A stretch of DNA of 64,000 nt from an uncultured Pelagibacteraceae bacterium (lineage in GTDB: Bacteria > Pseudomonadota > Alphaproteobacteria > Pelagibacterales > Pelagibacteraceae), in contig CACKMS010000007.1 in NCBI GenBank assembly GCA_902601315.1, positions 1 through 64,000 of the forward strand, read 5' to 3'. Of this stretch, positions 27,631 through 34,144 are shown one piece after another (position 1 is the stretch's first letter; each line of letters begins with the position of its first letter). The notes below the pieces were generated by a model, which saw only the letters and a list, made by a program, of their open reading frames with translations, searched no databases and was not told where the DNA came from. Made by a program: the position numbers and the translations under genes.

Positions 27631-29027
27631 GTTCTAGTTTAGCTATTCAAAGAGAAAATATTCGTAAATTATTTCCTGACACATTTAAACAAGCCAGAAA
27701 GAGTAGATTAAGAGGCCAAATAATTTTTTTTCTCGTCTTAGTATATTTAATAGTAGGTTTTTTTACTTTAGATGTTGTTGATATCCCAAAAAAATGGAAA
27801 CCACAAAATGCTGCTATGTTTGTCTTAGACACATATGCACACAAAGATCATGTAACAATGAAATGGGAAAATCATGAGGATATTAAAATAGCTTTTGAAG
27901 GAAATTATAGAAGTGTTTATGGAAGAGATAATCTTGATAAATCAATTCCAGATTGGTTTTACAAAAATTCTGATAATGTTGGCAATGTAGTTGAGTTTAA
28001 TAATAAAGGTAAGGCAATATTATACAAAGATAAAGTCGAGATTGTAAATTTTCCAAAATATGAGAGAGATTTTACCATAAAATTAAATTCTAATGGTAAA
28101 CCTTACCTTGTAGGTTCAGAGGATTTGGTCATAGAAGATTTAAAAGGTTTTAGAATCACAGAAAATAGAGTTGAATTTAGACCCACTTTGTATGAGAGAA
28201 TTCAAGTATATCCAAAAAAAGTTGAAATTCATCGTTACAGTATCGGATGGAAATATTTTTGGTTTGATTTCTCAAGTCCTTTAGAACCATATAGCTTTTT
28301 CGAAGCATTAGGTTTGACTTTTTCTAAAGAAAGAGTTGTTCCTGAAATGTCTAATTTAAAACTTTTCTTAACAGAGATTAAGGATAATGAAGCATTTATG
28401 CACGGTAGAGTTTGGTGGGCAATGCTCGAAACAATAGTTATGGCTGTACTTGGGACAATGTTTGCTACAGTAATGGCTCTGCCCTTGTCATTCCTTGCTG
28501 CATACAACGTTACACCTATTAAAGCTCTAAGATTTACGTTAAGAAGATTATTTGATACTTTAAGAGGAATAGACTTTTTAATTTGGAGTTTAATATTTTT
28601 AAGAGCTTTTGGTCCAGGACCCTTCACTGGTATTTTTGCGATTGGTTTTACTGATACAGGTACTTTAGGTAAATTATATTCTGAAGCAATTGAAAATACT
28701 GAGAAGAAACAACAAGAAGGAGTTCAATCTACAGGGGCTAGCAAATTTCTACAACATAGATTTGGTATAATTCCTCAAATACTTCCAATTTTTGTATCTC
28801 AATCCTTATACTATTTAGAGTCAAATACTAGAGGAGCCGTAATAATAGGTGCAATGGGCGCAGGAGGAATTGGTTTACAATTTTTAGGTGCACTAGGTAC
28901 TGGAAATGATTTTGAAAATGTCGCCTACATGGCAATATTAGTTTTGGCTGTAGTAATATTTATGGATAGATTATCTGCTTGGCTTAGAAGAATATTAATT
29001 GGATCAGATCAATTAATTGTAAGGTAA
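27627..29027 (+). CDS. phnE2: phosphonate ABC transporter permease PhnE, long paralogue
   Basis: 466 residues, much longer than phnE. After the first TM (residues ~25-45) there is a ~200-residue hydrophilic, probably periplasmic, insertion rich in Asp/Lys/Asn. The C-terminal half is an ordinary PhnE permease (GRVWWAMLETIVMAVLGTMF, FDTLRGIDFLIWSLIFLRAF, EAA loop VQSTGASKFLQHRFGIIPQILP). Long second PhnE subunits are known in Alphaproteobacteria. The insertion could contact PhnD, which is inference. Confidence 0.92.
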   Translation: MSSSLAIQRENIRKLFPDTFKQARKSRLRGQIIFFLVLVYLIVGFFTLDVVDIPKKWKPQNAAMFVLDTYAHKDHVTMKWENHEDIKIAFEGNYRSVYGRDNLDKSIPDWFYKNSDNVGNVVEFNNKGKAILYKDKVEIVNFPKYERDFTIKLNSNGKPYLVGSEDLVIEDLKGFRITENRVEFRPTLYERIQVYPKKVEIHRYSIGWKYFWFDFSSPLEPYSFFEALGLTFSKERVVPEMSNLKLFLTEIKDNEAFMHGRVWWAMLETIVMAVLGTMFATVMALPLSFLAAYNVTPIKALRFTLRRLFDTLRGIDFLIWSLIFLRAFGPGPFTGIFAIGFTDTGTLGKLYSEAIENTEKKQQEGVQSTGASKFLQHRFGIIPQILPIFVSQSLYYLESNTRGAVIIGAMGAGGIGLQFLGALGTGNDFENVAYMAILVLAVVIFMDRLSAWLRRILIGSDQLIVR

Positions 29028-29094
29028 ATAGAAAAAATACCTTTATCAAAAATTTTTCTAGAAATTTTAATTTAAGAATTTAAAAAGATAAAAA

Positions 29095-29523
29095 TCAATC
29101 TTTCCAGAATTTCCACCAAGGTTTTTCTTCCTTTGTTATCTCATTATTGTCAACAACAACTTTAGTTATAGATGGATCCTCTCCATCTACTAATCCTGCT
29201 CTAGCAGTTGTTTTAGCGTCTTCTAATTTTAGTTTTGCCTCAAAAACTCTGTTTTCATTACACAATTTCATGCCCTCTTTCATTAATGCTTCTGCCTCAG
29301 ATGCTTTTTCGGGACTAGATCTTGAAATATCATTTTTAACAGTGGCTCTTAACATAAGTACTCCAGGGTCTTCACAATTCCCTATTTCATTTTTAAATGT
29401 ATCCTCAGTATTTTGTGAATAACTACTGCCGGCTTGTTGCTCTGTTATTTTAGCATGATTGTCAGCTTGAGTAATAGAAATTGTGGATAAAGTTAATATA
29501 AATGAGATTAGGATTTTATTCAT
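29095..29523 (-). CDS. exported protein of unknown function, putatively Pho-regulated
   Basis: 142 residues. Signal peptide at residues 1-20 (ILISFILTLSTISITQA), then a soluble domain with two cysteines (GNCEDPG and KLCNEN) that could form a disulfide, a helical middle (SPEKASEAEALMKEGMKL), and an aromatic/basic tail KPWWKFWKD. I do not recognise a family. A well-formed Pho-box-like site sits just upstream, and it lies among phosphonate genes, so a periplasmic role in P starvation is possible but unproven. Confidence 0.75.
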   Translation of the reverse strand: MNKILISFILTLSTISITQADNHAKITEQQAGSSYSQNTEDTFKNEIGNCEDPGVLMLRATVKNDISRSSPEKASEAEALMKEGMKLCNENRVFEAKLKLEDAKTTARAGLVDGEDPSITKVVVDNNEITKEEKPWWKFWKD

Positions 29524-29545
29524 AATAATCTATTAACTTACTTTT

Positions 29546-29563
29546 GTTAAAAAAATGTTAAAG
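29546..29563 (-). promoter_or_regulatory. putative PhoB box upstream of the 142-aa exported protein
   Basis: Minus strand CTTTAAC-ATTT-TTTTAAC, then 10 nt, TAATAG and only 6 nt to the ATG. A third degenerate heptamer (GTAAGTT) continues the 11-bp register. The geometry implies a leaderless or nearly leaderless transcript. Confidence 0.6.
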
Positions 29564-29577
29564 AAATAAAAAAATTT

Positions 29578-30750
29578 GTGAAATATTTGTCTGCATTTTT
29601 AATAGGTATATCAGTTACCTTTTGTTACAGCAGTTGTATGTACCTGTTCTCAGCGTTGTTGCTAACTTGGGAAAACGAACTAGGTATTTCAAGAAACAAC
29701 TTAACTTTTATTTATTCCCTAGGCTTAGTTGTGCATAGTTTACTTTTACCTTTTCTAGGTAAGATTGTAGATAGAAATCTAAGTTTTCCAATGATGTGGA
29801 CCAGTCCTATACTGTTAGGACTAAGTGTAATTTATCTTTCATCAGTAGATACATATGGTGGATTTTTACTTGCTTGGATACTTGTCAGTGCAACCTCGGG
29901 TGGCTGTCTTTATACGATGCTTTTTAGTGTCATTACTATTAATTTAAAATCAAAGGCCAAAACATCTATTGCAATAATTACTTTGTTTGCTGGATTTGCA
30001 AGCACATACACATTTCCTACTGCTACTTATTTAACAGAACAATATGACTGGAGGTTTACTGTATTTATTTTTGGAATATTAAATATATTGATTAGTTCAC
30101 CAGCTAATTATTTTGGTTTCAAAAATATAATTATAAAAGAATTTAAAAAAATTGAAAAGAAAACAGATCAAAATTCAAAGCTTAAAATAATACTTAAAGA
30201 TTATAGATTTTGGTTATTTAGTTTTTCATTGTTTGTTATTGGATTTAATATTGGTGCTATTACAACTCATGTAATTCCAATGTTGCAGGAAAAAGGGATG
30301 AGTCTATCCCAAGCTGTATTGACAGCATCTCTGTTTGGACCAGGACAAGTAATAGGTAGAATTTTAGTTATGATATATGGAGGTGATAAGTCAAATTTAA
30401 AATTATTTGTAATTTGTTTTTACTCGATGGTAATTGGAATGATATTTTTATACTTTATAAATATTAATCATTACTTAGCATTTTTATTTGTTTTATTTAA
30501 TAGTTCAGCATATGGCAGTATGGCTATTTTAAAACCTTTGGTTCAAAATGATACTTTTGGCCAAAAAAACTTTGGCAATATTCATGGTATTTTAGCTTTA
30601 CAATATATGATTGGTAGTATTGCTGGTCCATGGATAGGTTCCTTGATATGGAATGTAGGGGGGTATGATTTGTTAATATTAGTATTTTTTGTTTTAGCAA
30701 TATTTGGTAACTCGACAGCAATTTTTCTAAACAAAAAAAAATTTATTTAA
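29578..30750 (+). CDS. major facilitator superfamily transporter, substrate unknown
   Basis: 390 residues from GTG, about 12 TM helices. MFS features: loop 2-3 motif FLGKIVDRNLS near residue 65, and a central hydrophilic loop (IKEFKKIEKKTDQNSKLK) splitting two six-helix halves. General layout resembles monocarboxylate/oxalate-formate-type carriers. Its place between phn genes and a PhnZ-like oxygenase suggests a phosphonate, phosphite or arsenical substrate. No motif decides this. Its 3' end overlaps the convergent phnZ-like gene by 8 bp. Confidence 0.8.
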   Translation: MKYLSAFLIGISVTFCYSSCMYLFSALLLTWENELGISRNNLTFIYSLGLVVHSLLLPFLGKIVDRNLSFPMMWTSPILLGLSVIYLSSVDTYGGFLLAWILVSATSGGCLYTMLFSVITINLKSKAKTSIAIITLFAGFASTYTFPTATYLTEQYDWRFTVFIFGILNILISSPANYFGFKNIIIKEFKKIEKKTDQNSKLKIILKDYRFWLFSFSLFVIGFNIGAITTHVIPMLQEKGMSLSQAVLTASLFGPGQVIGRILVMIYGGDKSNLKLFVICFYSMVIGMIFLYFININHYLAFLFVLFNSSAYGSMAILKPLVQNDTFGQKNFGNIHGILALQYMIGSIAGPWIGSLIWNVGGYDLLILVFFVLAIFGNSTAIFLNKKKFI

Positions 30751-31294
30751 AACTGCTTTCCACATGTTTATAAAAAAAATTTATATTTGGAATTTCTAAA
30801 TTTTCAACTTTAGCAAGATCATCATATTTCCTTAGTCTAACTGCATCTTGCATAAAAGGTTGTTTAATAAATTCGTTTGCCTCTTCTTCAGAAAAACTAC
30901 CACCTTGAACATCCAAACTTCTTTTTGAGGCAATAGATAGAGCCTCATAATATCCTTTCTCATAATAAACTAAATATCTTTTAGCTGGCACATGCCCTTT
31001 AATTAGTCTTGTAACATCTTCTGGAAAAAATTTAGAAAGAAAAAAGGATCCTGAATTCTCATGCTTTTTATCTACTCCTTTTTTGATGGCTTCTTTATCA
31101 TTATTAATTAAGTGACCAATATCATGGAATAGAGCTGCAGTTATAAAAAAATTGTTTTCATTATTTTTTTTTGCCAATAATGCACATTGAATTGCATGTT
31201 CTAGTTGTGAAACTTTTTCATTTCCATATTGTTTGTCTGATCCAATTTCTTCTATAATTTTAAATAAATTGGTTATATTTGATTTAATATCCAC
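30743..31294 (-). CDS. phnZ: PhnZ/TmpB-like HD-domain phosphonate oxygenase
   Basis: 183 residues from GTG. HD-fold metal ligands: QLEHAIQCA (His), AALFHDIGHL (His-Asp), KKHENSG (His), and GHVPAKRYLVYYEKGYYEALS. The last block with SKRSLDVQGG is characteristic of PhnZ, the mixed-valent di-iron oxygenase that cleaves 1-hydroxy-phosphonates to phosphate, and of its TmpB relatives. The usual 2-oxoglutarate hydroxylase partner (PhnY/TmpA) is not in the window. A strong Pho-box-like site lies upstream. Substrate specificity cannot be read from sequence alone. Confidence 0.82.
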   Translation of the reverse strand: MDIKSNITNLFKIIEEIGSDKQYGNEKVSQLEHAIQCALLAKKNNENNFFITAALFHDIGHLINNDKEAIKKGVDKKHENSGSFFLSKFFPEDVTRLIKGHVPAKRYLVYYEKGYYEALSIASKRSLDVQGGSFSEEEANEFIKQPFMQDAVRLRKYDDLAKVENLEIPNINFFYKHVESSFK

Positions 31295-31316
31295 AATGTT
31301 ATTTTAAATTAAGAAT

Positions 31317-31334
31317 GTTTCAGTTTTGTTACAA
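31317..31334 (-). promoter_or_regulatory. putative PhoB box for the phnZ-like gene
   Basis: Minus strand TTGTAAC-AAAA-CTGAAAC, then 10 nt to TAAAAT and 6 nt to the GTG start. Very close to the pstS site in sequence and spacing. Confidence 0.65.
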
Positions 31335-31391
31335 TTTAGATTTAGCATTCATTAAGTATAGAAAAATAATATATAGTAATAAAAGTTAAAA

Positions 31392-31841
31392 ATGAAAAAA
31401 CTTTTATTTGTTTGTACCGGCAATTCTCATAGAAGTATATTGGCTGAAAGTGTAGTTAACAAATATCATAAAGATAAATTTATTGGCTACAGTGCAGGTA
31501 GCAAACCATCTGGAATAATTAATAAATATGTCATTAAATATCTTAATGAAAATAATTTTGATACAAAAAATCTATCTTCTAAAAACTTTAATAAATTTTT
31601 AGATGAAAAAACAATATTTGACCAGGTATTTACCGTATGCAACAATGCCAGTGATGAAGTTTGTCCAGTCTGGCCATCTCCTGAAAAAATAGTTCATTGG
31701 GACATTGAGGATCCTGTTCATATCATTAATGAGTTAGAAAATAGTGATAAACCAAATAAAGAAGAGCTGATTTCAACAGAAATACATAAAACTTATTCCA
31801 ATTTAGAAACCAGAATAAATGATTGGATTAAAAATTATTAG
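31392..31841 (+). CDS. arsC: arsenate reductase, LMW-phosphatase type (first copy)
   Basis: 149 residues. P-loop VCTGNSHRSILAES near the N-terminus (C-x5-R of low-molecular-weight phosphatase folds), SAGSKPSG, VFTVCNNASDEVCPVWP with two further cysteines for the relay, and HWDIEDP. It reduces arsenate to arsenite in the cytoplasm. The P-loop has NSHRS where the second copy (45529) has NSARS. It sits at the right end of the phosphonate module, fitting the need to deal with arsenate imported by Pst-type transporters. Confidence 0.88.
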   Translation: MKKLLFVCTGNSHRSILAESVVNKYHKDKFIGYSAGSKPSGIINKYVIKYLNENNFDTKNLSSKNFNKFLDEKTIFDQVFTVCNNASDEVCPVWPSPEKIVHWDIEDPVHIINELENSDKPNKEELISTEIHKTYSNLETRINDWIKNY

Positions 31842-31902
31842 CTTAAAGACTCATCAATTTTACTGTCAAACTAGAACCACAACTAGAACTTTTGGAGATG
31901 TT

Positions 31903-32020
31903 TCAAGGTTTTGTAGTAAATGAATGAAGATAATCGGCGTAAACTCTGGAAAATTATTCAGGAAGCTGGCGATTATTTGCGGGATTAGAGGGACACATTA
32001 TTCTACACTAACCTACATTA
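31903..32020 (+). repeat. ~118-bp direct repeat bounding the phosphonate module, copy 2
   Basis: Gap-free partner of 16913-17030, about 15 kb away in the same orientation. The core GAAGATAATCGGCGTAAAC and GGAAGCTGGCGATTATTT is identical, as are TTAGAGG and CACATTA. Behind the micro-ORF come three loose decamers (CACATTATTC, TACACTAACC, TACATTAAAC). Everything between the two copies is the phn module, the MFS carrier, the phnZ-like gene and arsC. Confidence 0.85.
31920..31988 (+). CDS. candidate 22-residue microprotein, copy 2
   Basis: ATG to TAG in exact register with 16930-16998. Shares EDNRRKLW and EAGDYLRD; the middle differs (KIIQ versus TLIK). In-frame TAG and TAA stand directly before the ATG, so the ORF cannot be part of a longer gene. 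No good SD is visible. It could be a microprotein, or the coding pattern could be a coincidence within a conserved RNA. Confidence 0.4.
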   Translation: MNEDNRRKLWKIIQEAGDYLRD

Positions 32021-32052
32021 AACTAAAGTATTTATGCGGATACTAAAAAGTT

Positions 32053-32153
32053 AGCTTAAAATAAATCGAGATGATTGTTTAGAATTTGCTAAAAAATATA
32101 GTTGGGAAGAAACAGCAAAAATTTTCTTTAAAAATATTTCACCTAATAACTAA
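32053..32153 (+). pseudogene. 3' fragment of an agt-like glycosyltransferase gene
   Basis: The last ~31 codons of a glycosyltransferase, in frame to TAA, with no upstream gene. 56 bp (32058-32113) are identical to agt 14764-14819. Beyond that the fragment differs but encodes a similar end (AKIFFKNISPNN versus AKIFYNNISPN in agt), partly by synonymous changes. Two bases are missing at its left edge compared with agt. So it is a remnant of a related allele rather than a fresh copy. It marks the right edge of the inserted block, 34 bp before phoR. Confidence 0.88.
32058..32113 (+). repeat. 56-bp direct repeat, copy 2 (agt 3' end)
   Basis: Identical to 14764-14819. Together the pair brackets olsA/B, the 110-aa gene, the phosphonate module and arsC. 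Confidence 0.95.
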
Positions 32154-32187
32154 AGACAATATTAGTTACATTTGTTAAAACATATCC

Positions 32188-33336
32188 ATGTTTTGGACAG
32201 AGTTGATACTTATATTTATAGTAATTGTTTTATTATATTTTTTATTTAAAAAAAATATTAAGCCAGAAAACATTGCTCCTACTATTAATAAGACAAATAA
32301 AGACGACTTAGGTAAAAGAATAATAATAGAGGAATTAGAGGATCAATTTTTTGCTTTAGACAAATATAACTTAATTAAATATCTTAACAAAAGCGCAAAA
32401 CAACGTTTTGGAGAAGGTTTAATTGATAAAAATATTTCAAGTGTAATAAGAGATACAAAATTACTTGAAACAATCGAAAATGCTATTAAAGATCAAACTA
32501 CAAAAAATGTAAATGTAGAAATAAATTTACCATCTTATCAACTTTACAAAATTTATGTTATACCTGGCCCCACTCATTTGTTTCCAGAAGCAGATTCTGT
32601 CGTATTATTTTTAAAAGATTTTACAGAAATAACAAAAGCACAAAAATTAAAAACTGATTTTGTTGCTAACGTAAGTCATGAGTTAAGAACCCCTTTAGTA
32701 TCAATCAAAGGTTCTTTAGAAACTATTCTTGGACCAGCTTCAAATGATCAAGAAGCGCAAAAAAAATTTATGTCGATCATGTCTGATCAAGTATTAAGAA
32801 TGGAAAATCTTATCAACGATTTATTGATTTTAAGTAGAATTGAACTAGAAGAACACATTAAGCCTAATAAAATAATCAACTTAAATGATATTTTTACAAA
32901 TATAAAAAGTAATTTTGAAATAATATTAAAAAAAAAAAGTATTAATTTGCATCTAGATCTTATGAAACCAACCTTAGTGTTTGGTGATAATGATAAATTG
33001 TTAACTGTGTTTTCAAATTTAATTGATAATTCAATAAAATACTCTCAAAATGGCAAAAATATATATGTAAATAGTCAAAATAGCGAAGGTAAATTAATTG
33101 ATAAAAATATTGTAATTAGCATTAAAGATGAAGGTGTTGGAATACCTCAACAATTAATTCCAAGAATAACTGAAAGATTTTTTAGAGTAGATGAAGAAAA
33201 AAGTAAAAAGGCTGGTGGTACAGGTTTAGGTTTAGCTATCATGAAACATATTATATCTCAACATAGAGGTGATTATGAGATTCTCAGTAAAGTAGATAAA
33301 GGTACTGAAGTAAAGATATATCTTCCAACAAAATAA
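32188..33336 (+). CDS. phoR: phosphate regulon sensor histidine kinase PhoR
   Basis: 382 residues. One N-terminal TM helix (residues ~5-22), a PAS-like region (~45-145), HisKA with phospho-acceptor box FVANVSHELRTPLVSIKG near 157, and HATPase with N-box FSNLIDNSIKYS, DEGVGIP and GGTGLGLAI. The absence of a large periplasmic sensor and the pst-phoU-phoB neighbourhood identify PhoR, which reads Pst/PhoU status. The gene is separated from phoB by pst, with a Pho-box-like element in the next gap. Confidence 0.92.
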   Translation: MFWTELILIFIVIVLLYFLFKKNIKPENIAPTINKTNKDDLGKRIIIEELEDQFFALDKYNLIKYLNKSAKQRFGEGLIDKNISSVIRDTKLLETIENAIKDQTTKNVNVEINLPSYQLYKIYVIPGPTHLFPEADSVVLFLKDFTEITKAQKLKTDFVANVSHELRTPLVSIKGSLETILGPASNDQEAQKKFMSIMSDQVLRMENLINDLLILSRIELEEHIKPNKIINLNDIFTNIKSNFEIILKKKSINLHLDLMKPTLVFGDNDKLLTVFSNLIDNSIKYSQNGKNIYVNSQNSEGKLIDKNIVISIKDEGVGIPQQLIPRITERFFRVDEEKSKKAGGTGLGLAIMKHIISQHRGDYEILSKVDKGTEVKIYLPTK

Positions 33337-33379
33337 TAAATTTAAAAACTTGTTTAAAATTAACACTTATTCAATCAAT

Positions 33380-33397
33380 TTTTAACAAATCTTTTGT
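33380..33397 (+). promoter_or_regulatory. weak Pho-box-like site upstream of the 202-aa gene
   Basis: TTTTAAC-AAAT-CTTTTGT, then TATCTT after 8 nt. The first heptamer is good, the second degenerate. It lies in the only gap of note between phoR and the pst genes, apart from the pstS promoter itself. Confidence 0.35.
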
Positions 33398-33430
33398 TGA
33401 TTAGTATCTTAGTTAAATTAAAATTTTAAT

Positions 33431-34039
33431 ATGACTAAGGTGTTAAATTGTATTTTGATTATTATATATTTTTCAATATCAATGATTGCGAAAAGTAATG
33501 CATCTGATATTTCTACAATTTTAAAAAACCAGCAATTAACCGTTTTTGATATTGGTATTTTTAGATTGCACGAAGACTTAAAGAGTGCATATCCTGAAAT
33601 TAAAAAACATAAAGATGTACCATACGAAGATATATACATAGATGTTCTTAGTTCCTATTGGAGAAATACAGTAGATTTAATTGTTTCAATTCCAGTAAAT
33701 GAAAATTTAAAAAAAGAGAACTACATGTCAGATTCATTGAGATGTCGAAACATATTTAATTCTGTTAGAGATCATTTACTGAGAAATGAAAATATGAGTA
33801 ATTATAGGTTTACTATGGCGACAAGCTATTTAACAACTATCTTTTCTACTCCATCTAGTTGGCCAAAATGGCGTTATGATCAAAGCGTGCTTGAAGAATT
33901 GGTTAATTTGGTAAAACTGGAAGTTGTTTTAAGACCTACTCCAGATCTTGCTTTTAAGGATAATGTTAATCCAGTCTCATGCAAAGGTGGTTTGGAAACC
34001 GAAAATAACGAGATTATTTTCTCAATGAAATACAACTAA
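33431..34039 (+). CDS. exported protein of unknown function between phoR and pstS
   Basis: 202 residues. Hydrophobic N-terminus (VLNCILIIIYFSISMIA) ending near SNAS, probably a signal peptide, then a soluble mixed alpha/beta domain with two cysteines (LRCRNIF, PVSCKGG). I recognise no family. Position between phoR and pstS and a weak Pho-box-like element upstream suggest a periplasmic role in the phosphate response. It ends 88 bp before the pstS promoter region. Confidence 0.7.
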   Translation: MTKVLNCILIIIYFSISMIAKSNASDISTILKNQQLTVFDIGIFRLHEDLKSAYPEIKKHKDVPYEDIYIDVLSSYWRNTVDLIVSIPVNENLKKENYMSDSLRCRNIFNSVRDHLLRNENMSNYRFTMATSYLTTIFSTPSSWPKWRYDQSVLEELVNLVKLEVVLRPTPDLAFKDNVNPVSCKGGLETENNEIIFSMKYN

Positions 34040-34049
34040 AAGGTTATGT

Positions 34050-34067
34050 TTTTAACAAAACTGTAAC
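34050..34067 (+). promoter_or_regulatory. putative PhoB box and promoter of pstS
   Basis: TTTTAAC-AAAA-CTGTAAC followed by a third heptamer-like CCGTAAT in the same 11-bp register, and TATTTA 10 nt after the second heptamer as a likely -10. pstS is the canonical PhoB target, so this site serves as reference for the others. Confidence 0.75.
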
Positions 34068-34144
34068 AATTCCGTAATATTTAAGATTCAATTAATTTAT
34101 AGGAGTCTAAAATCTTTTAATAAACTATGAAAGGATTAAAGATA

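Larger units (their letters stand above)
31842..32187 (+). other. 346-bp gap between arsC and phoR holding repeat, micro-ORF and gene fragment
   Basis: The longest non-coding stretch in the window. 31842-31902 is unremarkable AT-rich sequence with a small CTAG-armed hairpin. 31903-32020 is copy 2 of the direct repeat with its micro-ORF. 32053-32153 is the agt-like fragment. 32154-32187 is the short phoR upstream region with a degenerate GTTACA/GTTAAAAC element. Confidence 0.8.

Noticed and set aside
16913-32020. The direct repeats as ends of an insertion sequence or composite transposon
   Set aside because: No transposase, no terminal inverted repeats and no short target duplication were seen; kept as a repeat of unknown type.
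32160-32183. Pho box in front of phoR
   Set aside because: TTTTAAC and TGTAAC elements occur, but on the minus strand, with spacing 2 nt too short and no minus-strand gene to serve.
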